Notes under the pieces: generated by a model
Told to the model about the DNA's origin: nothing
Database searches by the model: none
What the model saw: the letters and a program-made list of their open reading frames with translations, nothing else
Shown here: positions 25,300-36,448 of the stretch, piece by piece
Layout of the letters: every line of letters begins with the position of its first letter
How positions within the stretch are numbered: position 1 is the stretch's first letter
Assembly (NCBI GenBank): GCA_020809705.1
Contig: CP085833.1
Coordinates: 2,418,001 to 2,482,000, forward strand
DNA: 64,000 nt
Source of the DNA: Calonectria ilicicola
Lineage: Eukaryota > Ascomycota > Sordariomycetes > Hypocreales > Nectriaceae
Direction: 5' to 3'
Program-made: the position numbers and the translations under genes

Positions 25300-26034
25300 G
25301 TCCGCATCGCGCCCACACACACACTCAAGCACACACACACACAAACAACACACATCCTTGACAGCATATTCTCACGGCGCCCACTTCCCTTCCTCTCACA
25401 CACCTACCTGCAAGAACTCGATCCACGACACCGCCTCCACACACACCCCCCGGGGCTGCTTGGACCACCTCCACTAGACTGACTCCGTCTCCAGACTGAC
25501 GACAGTCCCCACCACGCCCTCTCATATACCCATCCAATACCTTACCTCACCGTGCTTCTGGCTTGTGTTACCGACCACTTCTCAGCATCTGTCTACAACA
25601 CATCTCTAGCTTTAATAGCTATTTCTGCTTTGCATTTTTTTTTCCCCTTCATACATCTATCCCTCAAAACACCTGCCACCCCCATCGCTCGCTTCTGAAC
25701 CCACTCTACACTCTCCACGCCGTCAACGTCTCTCGCGCAAAGCGCATTCTTCAAAAGGCCCTTGTCACTCGCCGCTTGCCCCTCGTCTGCGACGCGACAC
25801 AGTCCTCCTCACATTCTCCAACATTGGTTCCGCATTCTGGCGCAATTCATGAGCTTAAGCAACGGCAAGAAGAAGAGCTTCTCGGTTATTGCTTGGGCAA
25901 ACTGCTCGCATTCATCTCCGTCGCAAAGTCGCAAGACTGAGAGCGACCAGCACTAAACGACATCATTTCGCCCCGCTACGTGATAAATATACAAAATTGC
26001 TGTCTCGGGGCGGCCCAGCTGACACGACATCAAC
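25300..26034 (+). promoter_or_regulatory. Probable long 5' leader of the CP2-type factor gene
   Basis: Between the ATG at about 25297 and position 25849 the plus strand has no ATG at all. The sequence is pyrimidine- and CA-rich, with a CA repeat at about 25313-25352 and CT-rich tracts, as in fungal promoter/leader DNA. A single upstream ORF then precedes the start at 26035. Transcription start is not visible, so the promoter/leader boundary is open. Confidence 0.5.
25849..25956 (+). promoter_or_regulatory. Upstream ORF of 35 codons
   Basis: The only ATG in the 735 bp before the main start opens a 35-codon frame ending in TAA at 25956, 78 bp before the CP2-factor ATG. Its product is basic and Ser-rich and looks like no known protein. 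The position suits a translation-damping uORF; this is inference. Confidence 0.4.
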
Positions 26035-28703
26035 ATGTTCCGACAGAGGTAAGCAAGATATGCCTTGTAGAAGCTTGCGACTGGATGCGCAGCCAGGAAC
26101 ATTCCTGCCTAATGCTCCAGCCAGCTTCTTCAGCTATGCGCAAAATTGCTAACAGTTTTCTTAAAAAAGAACAAGCTCAGCGAAGCCTGGGGACGAGCTG
26201 CTAGCCAACTTCCGACAGCAGTTCCCCGAGGTAGCAGCCGTCAGCACATCAACTACTGCCCCCGCGATCTCGCAAACCACTGTTGCTGAGAATCCCATTG
26301 TCCAGGCGCCTCCACAGCCTGAGAGGTATGTATTTATGCATGGTCCCAACCCTGATTTTATGTCTCTTGGAACATGGTATTCCCCTAGGCGCGGGGCTTC
26401 TTGTTGATTTTACCCGCCATGTCCTCCTTTATCCTCCTGACGTTTCTACTGTCGCCAGGCTTTGCTAACCAGATTCCTTGGATAGGGTTCATAGCATTGC
26501 GCAAGACCTATTCCGTGATCAAGACCCAACCCCTCGGGCTACAAACGATCAATGGAGATTTACACCATCTCTCCTAGATCCTAACTCATTGTCCTTCAAC
26601 ACCTTCGCCAATGCACCTCCCGGCTACTACACGCCCACCCCAGGTGGCACAAACACACTATTTCACCCTCAGGCCGGTGATTTGCATACTCCAACGCTAA
26701 GCCTTAGTATGGGTCTTGGAACTCCGTTGTCAATGCCGACTTCGGGAGATGGTATGCACCCTGGTCCCGCTGGAGTTGTGGACATGGCCGCATTCCAAAC
26801 ACTGCACCCTCACCACTTCCATCACTTCAATCCATTTATCCAAGCTGCTCCACCTCAGCCTACTTTTGCGCCATCTACTTTTGTCCACCAAGACACTGGT
26901 TATGAAACGATGGACCAAGATAACTCCCAAGTAGGATCCGGATCCGACGTTCCTGAAGAACCAATGCCATCAATTAGCTCTGCCTTCCAAAACCAAGCCC
27001 CAGCGATTGCTCTTCCGGTACAGTTCCCCGGAAGTCAGCGATCACAGCCACCGCTACCGGCTTCAGCAGAAAAGTTCCGATTCCACGCCACTCTCAATGC
27101 GCCAACTGCCATGATCAAGCACGCTGACGAGATTCCCATCACCTACCTCAACAAGGGACAAGCATACACGATCACCATCAACGACACTAACGGGGTCGTG
27201 CCAATTGTTCCTGGTACCAAATACCGTACATTTATACGGATTTCGTTTGAGGATGATCAACAAAGACAACGCCCCGGTGTTTGCTGGGGACTTTGGAAAG
27301 AAGGCCGAGGAACTAGTGAGGCCCATCAGCGGGGCGGAAAGCTTCAAGCAGTCGAGTTTGTAGAGGCAGGACAGCCTGCCGAGGGGGATGACAAGAAAAC
27401 TCGCATAGAACTTGAATCGTCTTCATTTGATGGATTCTCTGTCATTTGGACGCCAGGTGCGAATGGCGCCACTGATGTTGGTATTGCAGTACGATTCAAC
27501 TTTCTGTCAACGGACTTCAGCCACTCAAAAGGTGTTAAGGGCATCCCGGTCAGGCTTTGTACCAAAACCAGCTTGATCGCACCTGAAAGCTCGCTACCCG
27601 CTTCTGATGTTGCTCCTGAGATCTGCTTCTGCAAGGTCAAGCTTTTCCGAGACCATGGAGCTGAGCGAAAATTGTCCAACGATGTCTCGCACGTTAAGAA
27701 GTCAATCGACAAACTCAAACAGCAAATCGCTCAAGCAGAAAGTGGCATGAAGGATTTTGGAAAACGCAAACGGTCAACTGTCGCCAAGGCCGGAGATATG
27801 CACCGCCCTGGCAAGGTTATTAAACACAAGCGAACGTGGTCGATGTCCTCGGCTAGTTCTGCTGGAGGTGGTCGCGGGTCTGCAGAGGATGACCTCCATT
27901 TCAAACTTCAATCGCTTCAGGACATGTTTACAAGCACTCGACCTATCAGTGTTTTATTCCTTCGGGGCGAAGAACATGATGACCCCGACCTCCATCCCGT
28001 CTCACTTCCCGGAGACATCTCGCCGGGTACCAAGATTGAGGCTCGCGAGGGACCAAACTGGCAGGCCAGGAGTGGACATAGCTCAATGACGGGCTCCATG
28101 ATTTCGCCTTCGCCAAGTTCGCTATCACTAGCATCCCAGGCCTCCGCCCTTGGTCACAGTAATCAATGGCAAAACTTTGACTCTGCCACCGGTGGCGATA
28201 CTTCTCGCAAAGGCTCTGACCAACCCACCAAGATCAACAAGGGAGGCGACGACGGAAACTTGAGTGGGTGGATTGAGGCCCTTGGCGTTGATCCCTCGTA
28301 CCGACCCCCCTTGGAGCGAGGGCCCAAGCCAATCGCCTGCTTCTATGTGATCCGCCATAATCACCAAGAGCCCGAGCATAAGGAGTACCATCGAGCAGTT
28401 TACTTGATGGAACGAACACTGAAAGAGTTGACCATTCGAATCGCCTCGAAGTGGGGAATTGACCCATCTCAGGTCATTCGAACAATCCATACAACACAAA
28501 ATGGTTTGGAAGTTGAATTGGACGATGATGTTGTCCGTGAACTCAAAGAAGGCCAAGACATGACGCTGGATATTGAAGAAACACAGCAGTCTTCAGCCAT
28601 TAAACAAGAGTGGGAAATGGCCATTGACTCCAGTGATGGCTCTCCTGATACGGAATCCTCTGACAGGGTGGCAGGCGGGTTTATTTTGCGCCTCACCTTC
28701 TGA
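26035..28703 (+). CDS. CP2/grainyhead-like transcription factor
   Basis: Three exons (26035-26048, 26170-26325 and 26486-28703) give 795 aa; the first coding exon is only 14 nt. After the splices the N-terminus reads MFRQR...DELLANFRQQFPEV. A low-complexity Pro/His/Thr region follows. The CP2 DNA-binding domain spans about residues 250-480: KFRFHATLNAPTAMIKHADE, ITYLNKGQAYTI, TFIRISFEDD. A basic Lys/Arg segment (FGKRKRSTVAK) comes next. A C-terminal block (KPIACFYVI...LKELTIRIASKWGI) resembles the ubiquitin-like dimerisation domain of grainyhead proteins. In Neurospora the grainyhead-like factor acts in conidial separation and cell-wall remodelling; the same role here is inference. The ATG at 26035 was chosen because it alone joins in frame with the conserved exon 2. 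Confidence 0.9.
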
Positions 28704-31700
28704 TGTCTTTTTTTCTCTTCATTGTTTGTAGCGAGCTTCTTGTCTTTTCTTTTTTTGTCTCATATGAACATCACGCTAGACTAGGATGTGCATTTGTTAT
28801 GATGGCTCATCTCCCAATCTGTCGCTGGGTTGGGGCCACAGTAGCACATCCTGATGATGAATCTGTTTGTATCAAGGCGCTGTTACGACTCTCCTTATTC
28901 TACAAAAGAAAAATCACAGCTTTCTGCAAGCGCTTGTTAGGGATGGGGGTTTGTTTTTATTTCTTGTCAGCGCTGCTATCACTTTGCTTCAATACCCGAG
29001 GAAACATGACACTGGATACTCCCGCTTTGTTTATTTTGAGATTTTTGGAATATTTTTTTCTCTTTTCAGATTGGTTTCCTACGAGCCCTAATTTGCAAAC
29101 ACCGTGAGATGCGTCCTGGTGACCTTTGACGTGTTTGCGTGGATTCTATGGCCATGGAAGGGCTTGACATTGAAGGAAAAGATGGAGGAAAAGATGTACT
29201 CGGATACCCTGCTAGCGATGAATGAGACTCTACGGTTAGGATTTTCTTTTGCCTTTCTCTATCTCCTTTTCCCGCTTATGCTATTTTATTACCGTTTTTT
29301 TTTCACCTGGGTTTCTGTGCAACATACTGTCTTGGGCTGTGTTATGAGCGTGTCTTGTCCTTCTGGCGAGGACAATTCTGAAGACCGCTATGCAGCATAA
29401 ACTCCTTTCAAGCACTATTTTACATTATACAAGAGCCCTAACGCAATCGACATACGGGGCCATCAATAATGCGAAGACGTGGGCTGTAACGGCCCACAAG
29501 TTGCCTATCAAAAATCGACCAAGTACATACATAGCTACATGATCCAATATTCATGACGCATACTTTTTGACACTTAATCTTGACCCCATGAATGTGACTG
29601 ACAGATTTTCTTCTCGGGCTGCCAATGTGCTCCAACCACGTCTTCATTCTTGGTCCGGCATACAAGTGGCGTTTGAGTTTTTTGTTTATGACGCGAAAAC
29701 TGATTATGCAATTGATCCAGTAGCTTTTCAAACATACCTTGATGCCTAGATTTATCTGGGTATGGTTGTTGCGAAACGTGAGTACTGTCACTTGGTTCCC
29801 TCCCTAGTGTAACATGACAGCTCCCATACGGCATGCGGCATGGGCGGAGCATCCGGTCCGGTCAAGTTTCAGAAGGTACTTTTCTTTTTCTGCAATCTCA
29901 ATAGGCGCCTAGACCTTGGCCTCTAATTCGCACGCTTGGCCCTGAAGTGTTTTGCATGGTGTAAACGCCATATGCGCCACTGAGAGGCTTCACGGTTGAG
30001 GGAGTCGCAAAGCCAGAAGAGGTGTGTACGCATTATGCTTCGGATCAACACACTCGCCACATGGGGCTGTGCTGTCAAATGTAACCCAGAATCTCCAATT
30101 CTACCAAGTTGCCATTGAAATCATAGCGCGGATTGCGAAGTCGTCGCCACAAGTTGGAGGCAAGCCACGCAACAAAACTGTGGCAAGGTGGCTTGCGTGT
30201 CAAACTATGCATGGATTCTTTTGGGTTACTGTCGGCAGATACTTTTTCTTCTGCTTGGGCAGCATGGCACTTTTTATTCGGTTCTATTATTTTGACTACA
30301 AAAGGTTAGACTCGACATGTATCTGCTAGGTTGAAGTGTGAATTTGTGTCTACATTTGCGTGACAATGTGGCGAAATCTAGGCTGAGAAAGGTTCCGGCG
30401 AAGGAGGCCCGAGTTGGTGTGGAATTCTTTGATCAGATTGGACTATTCTACGGCTCTACATCTGCCCTACCAGGCGGTTGGTTCCCTTTGTTCGTCTTCT
30501 AAGCTGGCAGGCTATCGATCGTCTCGCCTCCAGGCCTCATCCTTGGTCGAAGCCATGGTCGTGGGGTGGACGGCATCCATGTTGCGCTCAGCATAGTGAG
30601 ATCCCGTCCCCCCCTCCAGACTACATTGCTCAAAGGTTGGGTAGGGTTGCATGTGGCTGAGAGTTTTTGTTGGTATGTTTATCATGAGGAGCAGAAAAAT
30701 GAGCTGAGACATGCATAGCAATGACTATCCAAAGTGGAAGTCATGCTTCTCTGTAAATCTTACTTGATTGACCAGTCGCGTGTCTCAACACTGGACAGCA
30801 TCTACCAGAAAGATTCGGTAGTTTTGTTATTCCACCAACTTCAAATTAACGAATTGTTAACCATGCCTTCTCGAGATAAAATGCAATCGTGGAACTGCGT
30901 CAGCCTTGCCATTCACTAGCCACATCCGAATTTCCGCCTCACTAGTCTTCAGAGGGGGTGATGATCGGCGAAACGCGCAATGCATCGATACCAACCCGAC
31001 ATGCCAACAAAGACATCAGCTAAGCAGGGAGTTTTGGGTTCCAACGGCCCGTTTGGGCGGAATTTCAGGCTTTGGGCCAATTGCCGTGTGGCGTAAAATG
31101 GCTTTTCTGTGTGGGTTGTGTGTCTCGACGCAGAAATGGGCACATGAGCCGCGCAACCCGGCTGCAAAGGCAACTTTCACACATGTACTTTGTGGCAAGG
31201 TCGATCTTGCAGTAAAACCGCCTTACTTTTTCAATTTTCCCTGGTCGGCAGCATGGGATCTGACTGGTTCTCAAGTGCTGCAGCGCAGCCCTGGCTTGCA
31301 TCAAGTAGGGGGGGTGTGCTGCGACCATGAGGGGGATCGACAAAGTCGTGAGCCACAAGTCACTCTCTATCAGCCTAGAGAACCCGCATACCCGCTAGGT
31401 GGAGTGAATTCCATTCCTGTTTTAGGGGGGTTGACATAGCCTACTGTGGAGGCTCCCGAGTTGCGATCAAGAAGTCCCTTGTGATGGACATATCAAATGA
31501 TGAAATATGTTTCAAAAACGGCCCTTTCCGGGTACTATCTAACCACTGGGGACTTTTAATGCTCTCTGCATTATGAGATGCACCGTTGGCTACGGTTACT
31601 ATACGATCGAGAGGAGATTGTGCCTCAGCAACGCCTCCGCCATCAAATCCCCGCTACTCGCGCTCTCGTATGCACAGGAACTCTTCGCATGGCCAATAAC

Positions 31701-32736
31701 GATGACTGAATTGGCTGTAAAACTTCCTTTTCCGGCAATCACATCAGCCCTGCAGCAAGGGCGGGTGTGATCCGACGAGAAACGGCTCGCTAAAAGCCAT
31801 CAATGGGTCTTGGCGAGTTTTTGCCTATTGAACATGAATGGGTTCAATCAAGCCTCAACTTCCCGGAGCTCTTGCTCTTGGTGATCAAACAGATGCGTAC
31901 ATAATCTGTGCAGATTGTGCCTGATAATTGATATCGTCAACGTGCGGGGGTGCTGGATATCCAAAAGTCAGTGTGTAATTTCTCAGGATGGGAGGGATCG
32001 GCAAGTTGATAGACAACTAAACACGACCTCGGCCCATCGAGAATCGGGAATAGCCAAAGCCGCATTAAAGATGCTCCCAGACAGTGCATATTATTATGAT
32101 TGATGTCACACAGTATTTTTTTTTTGGTTTCCCCAAACTGCTATAATCAACAACATTGGCTTGAGGTTTACCCAAACGCAAATGATGATGATCCATTCTC
32201 ATGCAAATTGTCATCATTACCGGCGTGCAAGGGCGATTAGCTGCAAACCCAATTCCGTCTACCCCCAGCTAATCAATTATTGCATAATCGACTACTTGAT
32301 GTTGTTCAGGTGAAAGATCTAGGGTAGTGCGGTAGGTATTAATTCGATTTGAGAATGACATCAGATGATTTTGGTGAAGGGGAAATCGTGGCATGGACTC
32401 ACAGCCGAACATGATGAAGATAAAAAAAAAAGTTAATAAATATATTTAGTTATACGGGATCTTATTTGAAGTGTTTGCTCGGTGCAATGTTGCCTTGACA
32501 ACATTGTTGATCGTATGCACTAGGCGTTGCCTGCTATAGGAGGCTCTGAACAGTTGATCGAGTAACATCGACCCTGGTTAGACATGTCGCACATGGGAGA
32601 TGAGAAACCTTGATGCGCATGGGAAATTAACAGCACTATTAAGAAGAAATAGGATGCAAAAAAAAAAAGGGCAGCAAGCAATAGGCGATTAAAAAAAAAA
32701 AAAAAAAACAAGGAAAGAGCAAAAAACAAACGCTCT
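28704..32736. other. Intergenic region of about 4 kb
   Basis: It begins with a T-rich 3' flank of the CP2-factor gene (28.7-29.4 kb). No coding gene is supported; frames of 60-177 codons lack family features. Long A runs lie at about 32690-32710, next to the tRNA 3' end, where they read as T runs on the tRNA strand and can serve as RNA polymerase III termination signals. Confidence 0.55.
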
Positions 32737-32818
32737 TGCCCCGTACTGGAATCGAACCAGTGATCTTATCATTTCATTGTACTACTAGTGATACGCTTTA
32801 CCACTGAGCCAACGGGGC
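32737..32818 (-). tRNA. tRNA-Thr (anticodon AGT) with a 10-nt intron
   Basis: On the minus strand, GCCCCGT and ACGGGGC form a perfect 7-bp acceptor stem. A 3-bp D stem surrounds AGTGGTAA. The T arm is ACTGG-TTCGATT-CCAGT. The anticodon stem TATCA/TGATA encloses CTAGTA and an extra GTACAATGAA, which fits the canonical intron site after nucleotide 37, so the anticodon is AGT (read as IGU, threonine). The discriminator is A. A-rich DNA on the plus strand just left of 32710 gives the T-run terminator downstream. Confidence 0.92.
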
Positions 32819-33104
32819 TTCTTCGAGCGCTTGTTGGAAAAAATGCTGCGAAATTGAAATTATGCAGTGCATGCATGCAATATTGGATAGTGTCGTTGTA
32901 ACGCTGGTGGAGATATGGTGGGGCACAACATGTTAAGCGCAAGTGTATCAAAGGAATGGTACAAATCTTCAATGGTAGTTTATTTCTCCAAGCATTGATT
33001 CCTCAGATTATGCGACAAGATCCAAGACCAAGTCAATTGGGCCTCAAATGGAGCTTCAGGAAAGTATATGCATCTCCCCCCGGGTGGAGGGTCAAGATGA
33101 CCGC

Positions 33105-33458
33105 TTATTCGATAGCTTTGTCCAGCAGCTCCCGGATCGTTTTCGCATACTCCTCGCCGTCACCTTTGATATCCCCAAGTACGATTGTCTTGTCGCGTGA
33201 CTTGAGACCATGCGTTAGTTGCAACCTCGACTTGGGAACGCCTAGAATAGAGCTGAGCACTTGAACGACAGCTTTGTTGGCCTCGCCCTCTCTGGCCTGC
33301 GCTGCAACGCAGAGCTCAATTGCCGAGTCCGTGACGGCAATGACACCCTCGCGGTTCTTACTGGCTCCAGGCTTGACGTGAAGCTGCAGGTGGAGTGACC
33401 CGAGAGGGGACTTTTTGGTGCCGGTGACGAAGCGAATTGCGGCGCTAGGGGACGCCAT
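33105..33458 (-). CDS. UPF0235 / DUF167 (YggU-like) small protein
   Basis: The single exon encodes 117 aa. It matches the YggU/C15orf40 family over its whole length: [18 protein letters not shown], then [40 protein letters not shown]. These are the usual conserved blocks (VKPxAxxx, REGxANxA, GxxSRxK). The family is a small alpha/beta fold found from bacteria to humans with no proven activity. It starts 637 bp from the divergently transcribed HAD-type gene. Confidence 0.9.
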   Translation of the reverse strand: MASPSAAIRFVTGTKKSPLGSLHLQLHVKPGASKNREGVIAVTDSAIELCVAAQAREGEANKAVVQVLSSILGVPKSRLQLTHGLKSRDKTIVLGDIKGDGEEYAKTIRELLDKAIE

Positions 33459-34095
33459 GACTAGAGTTGAAGCCCTTGTAAGTTTGGGGGACCAAAGTTG
33501 GCGAGAAGCTTGGGATGCGTCAGGCGGATGGGTTAATTGTGAGGGGTAAGACCCTTTTGGAGGGACATTACATCCCGTTGCCCGATAACCGGCAGCTTTA
33601 TTGGTAGCTGATTCCCCAGTGGGAGATTAGCTGTCTTTTTTCCCTTGTTCTGTTGAGTCGAGCTGTGGTCCCCAAGCCAGATTCACCAGTCGCCTGGGAT
33701 AATTTGAAGCTCGACAGCTTGTAGTGGCGTGAGACACTCATTGGAGACCTGCGATGGATTCTGCGCGGCGTTTGTCGCCTATAAACGCGCTGAAGCCTCA
33801 GGCCAGCAGGGTCACCTTTAGGGGAGCAAGCACCAAGCTGGCGGTTCATGTGCCCCACCAACAACGCCGCAGCCTCCCATGGTTAATTCACCAAAAGAAG
33901 CTGCTACCACCTCTCGTTACACAAACCACCACATCGATTTCGACGACAGTCAAAAAGAAAACAACCCCAGCACGATTGCCAGCCTCATCGCCATCCTCAT
34001 CGGCACATCCCCACTCGACCATCTCGTCTCCTAGGCAGCTGCCGCACTGCCGCTGTATGCTCGCAGCTATCCCTCGTCTTCGCAAATCCTGCGTC
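33459..34095. other. Divergent spacer, partly leader of the HAD-type gene
   Basis: It separates the DUF167 gene and the HAD-type RNA-repair-like gene. The open frame that starts at 33754 runs in frame into the HAD gene, but its first ~100 codons are low-complexity Ser/Thr/Pro and read like leader sequence rather than conserved protein. Confidence 0.5.
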
Positions 34096-35965
34096 ATGTC
34101 GAGTGCTATGGCGTCGGCGTACAGCGCGTACCATGGCGCTGCCGCGACCGCCGCGGCCACTTCGTCGCAGGCCTCGCAAGCCTCGCACTTTACCATCACA
34201 GCTCTCGGCCGTTGGTCCATATTGAATAAACCATTGCCCGCTGTCCAAGACATTCGATCACTTCACGTCTACGACTTTGACAATACATGTTAGTGCCACC
34301 GTTGCACCCTGCACTTGGTTTTTGCGATGGAGCAATTGACTCTACTAATTCAACTTCCCGTTGCTAACTTTTCCATCGTCAGTGTTTAAAACTCCCCTCC
34401 CGAACCCCTCGCTCTGGAACGGTCCGACCATTGGAACATTATCGAGCCAAGAAGTCTTCATCAATGGCGGCTGGTGGCACGACAACAGAATACTCGCCGC
34501 GACCGGTGAGGGCGTTGAGAAAGAAGAACCACGCGCGTGGTATGGTTGGTGGAACGAGAAGGTTGTTGAGCTCGTCAGATTAAGCATCAAGCAAAAAGAT
34601 GCACTCTGTGTACTCTTGACTGGGCGCTCTGAACAAGGCTTCGCCGAGCTGGTTCGGAAAATGGCCACAGCTAAGAATCTCGATTTTGACATGGTTGGCC
34701 TCAAACCCAAGGTCAGCCCAACAAATCAACGCTTCCAAAGCACAATGCACTTTAAGCAGCTATTCCTCGAGGCCCTGATGGAGACGTACAAGAACGCCGA
34801 AGAGATCCGAGTTTATGAAGACAGGCCGAAACATACCAAAGGCTTCCGCGACTTTTTCGCCGAGTACAACCGGAGACAAAACGCGATGCCCACTCGTGGG
34901 CCATTGACGGCCGAAGTGGTCCAGGTAGCTGATACCTCCACGACACTTGACCCCATAGTAGAGGTGGCTGAGGTCCAGCACATGATCAACATTCACAACG
35001 ACATGGTGTCTAAGCAGCCACAAGCCCGCCAGAACAAGCTCAGGATTAAGAAGACTGTCTTCTTCACGGGCTACATGATTGGCCCTGATGATACCAAAAA
35101 ACTTATCCAGCTTGCTCAGATCCCTCCGAACCTACCGCAAAATGATCTAAAGTATCACGCAAATAACATTCTCATATGCCCCCGTCCCTGTCCCGCTAGT
35201 ATTCTGGAGAAGGTTGGCGGCATGGGTAGCAGGATGAAATGGGAAGTCACCGGCACCGCATGCTTCGAGAACAGCATATGGGCCGCTTGCCTGCGGCCTG
35301 TTCCAGCAACCGCAAAATTCCATACAGACAACCCAAGCCCGCTCGTGGTTCTGGCTTTGAGGAAGGGAGCTCGCCCTATCGACGCTGGCAAGATTCAAAA
35401 CTGGCAGCCAGTTTCACCAGACAAAGCATTTGTTTTCGAGACAGTTGTTAGCGAAAAAGTCATCCTCCGTATCGAAGCCGAGGATCCCCGGGAAGATGCC
35501 TACGAGAGCTTGTTCGCCAACAAGACCTCCAAGCGTAAGCATACAGGTGAAGACGACTGGGGCCAGAGGAGTAGCCATGGCCAGCATGGTGGCCGAAACG
35601 AGTCAAGGGGCTACCATACCGGAAGCCGAGGCGGGCAAGGACGGGGCCGCGGTGGTAGTTCCAACCGTGGTTTCCGGAATGGCGCCAGGGGTGGCAAGGG
35701 AGGTCGTGGCCGCGGGGGTGGTTTCAATTACCGATCCCTTGACGACGTCGAGCCCAGAAATCAGCAGGGAGGATATGGTCCACAAGTTGACTATGATGAT
35801 GCTCACCAACCAACCGCCCAGCCCCAAGCTCCTCCTTCAGCGCCGACAGGTCCCAGCCAGGACTGGAGCACACAGCCTCCCCGTGGCCCAGCAGCGGGTC
35901 CCCAGGGACGACCCATGGGTGGCTATGGGGCTGGTACCGGCTCAGATTTGCAGAATTACTACTAG
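34096..35965 (+). CDS. HAD-type Swiss-army-knife RNA-repair-like protein with RGG tail
   Basis: Two exons (34096-34288 and 34383-35965), with a 94-bp intron, give 591 aa. HAD motif I, VYDFDNTLF (Asp60, Asp62), is split by the intron after ACA T. LLTGRSEQGF is motif II, and VYEDRPKHTKGF looks like the motif IV acidic region, followed by FRDFFAEYN. A domain with FFTGYMIGPDDT and YHANNILI follows; it fits the second half of the fungal HAD_SAK_1 family (PF10307, from memory), predicted but not proven to act in RNA repair. From about residue 460 to 517 the chain is an RGG/RG-rich RNA-binding segment, then a Pro/Gln/Gly-rich tail. ATG choices at 33754 and 34057 would extend the N-terminus; 34096 fits the family best. 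It converges with eIF2B epsilon. Confidence 0.85.
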
Positions 35966-36448
35966 AAGTAGGAATTGCCCTTGATGTCTCGGGGCCCTTC
36001 CTGATCGCAGATTATGGAAATGTGTACGGCAATTGGGCCTCGAGTCTCTGGCTCTGATTAGTAGACTATTTTCCTTGGTCATCTTGGAACATTATGGTAT
36101 CTTTGTGGGTTGGACTGGGATGTTCTTTTTTTTCAATGCCATGCTCGATTTGAGCACGGCGGAGTATATACGGCTTTCGGTTCAAGGCGTCTAGGGGAAC
36201 GAAAACGATACCTAGGTGATGGATGTACAAAATCAATTGTAGTCTGATTTTTTCATTGCTGAAATTTTAGTTGCCAATACACGAATCGTTGACTGGTCAC
36301 ATATATAATCATTCGGATGTTATGGTTGCGGTGAACTGATCAGACTGCTTTGTCTTTTTTTTTCTTTCTCTTTTTTTTTGCAAGTGCCCTTTCCATCTAT
36401 CTACCTTTTTGGATGGGAAATCTAGTGACAGGGGGTTTTTAAACTAGT
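35966..36448. other. Convergent spacer, 3' ends of HAD-type and eIF2B genes
   Basis: This 483-bp spacer has T-rich stretches near 36355-36380. It holds the 3' UTRs of both convergent genes; nothing else is seen. Confidence 0.6.

Noticed and set aside
35430..35984. 184-codon plus-strand frame inside the HAD-type gene
   Set aside because: It overlaps the RGG-coding region in another frame; GC-rich repeats there keep several frames open.
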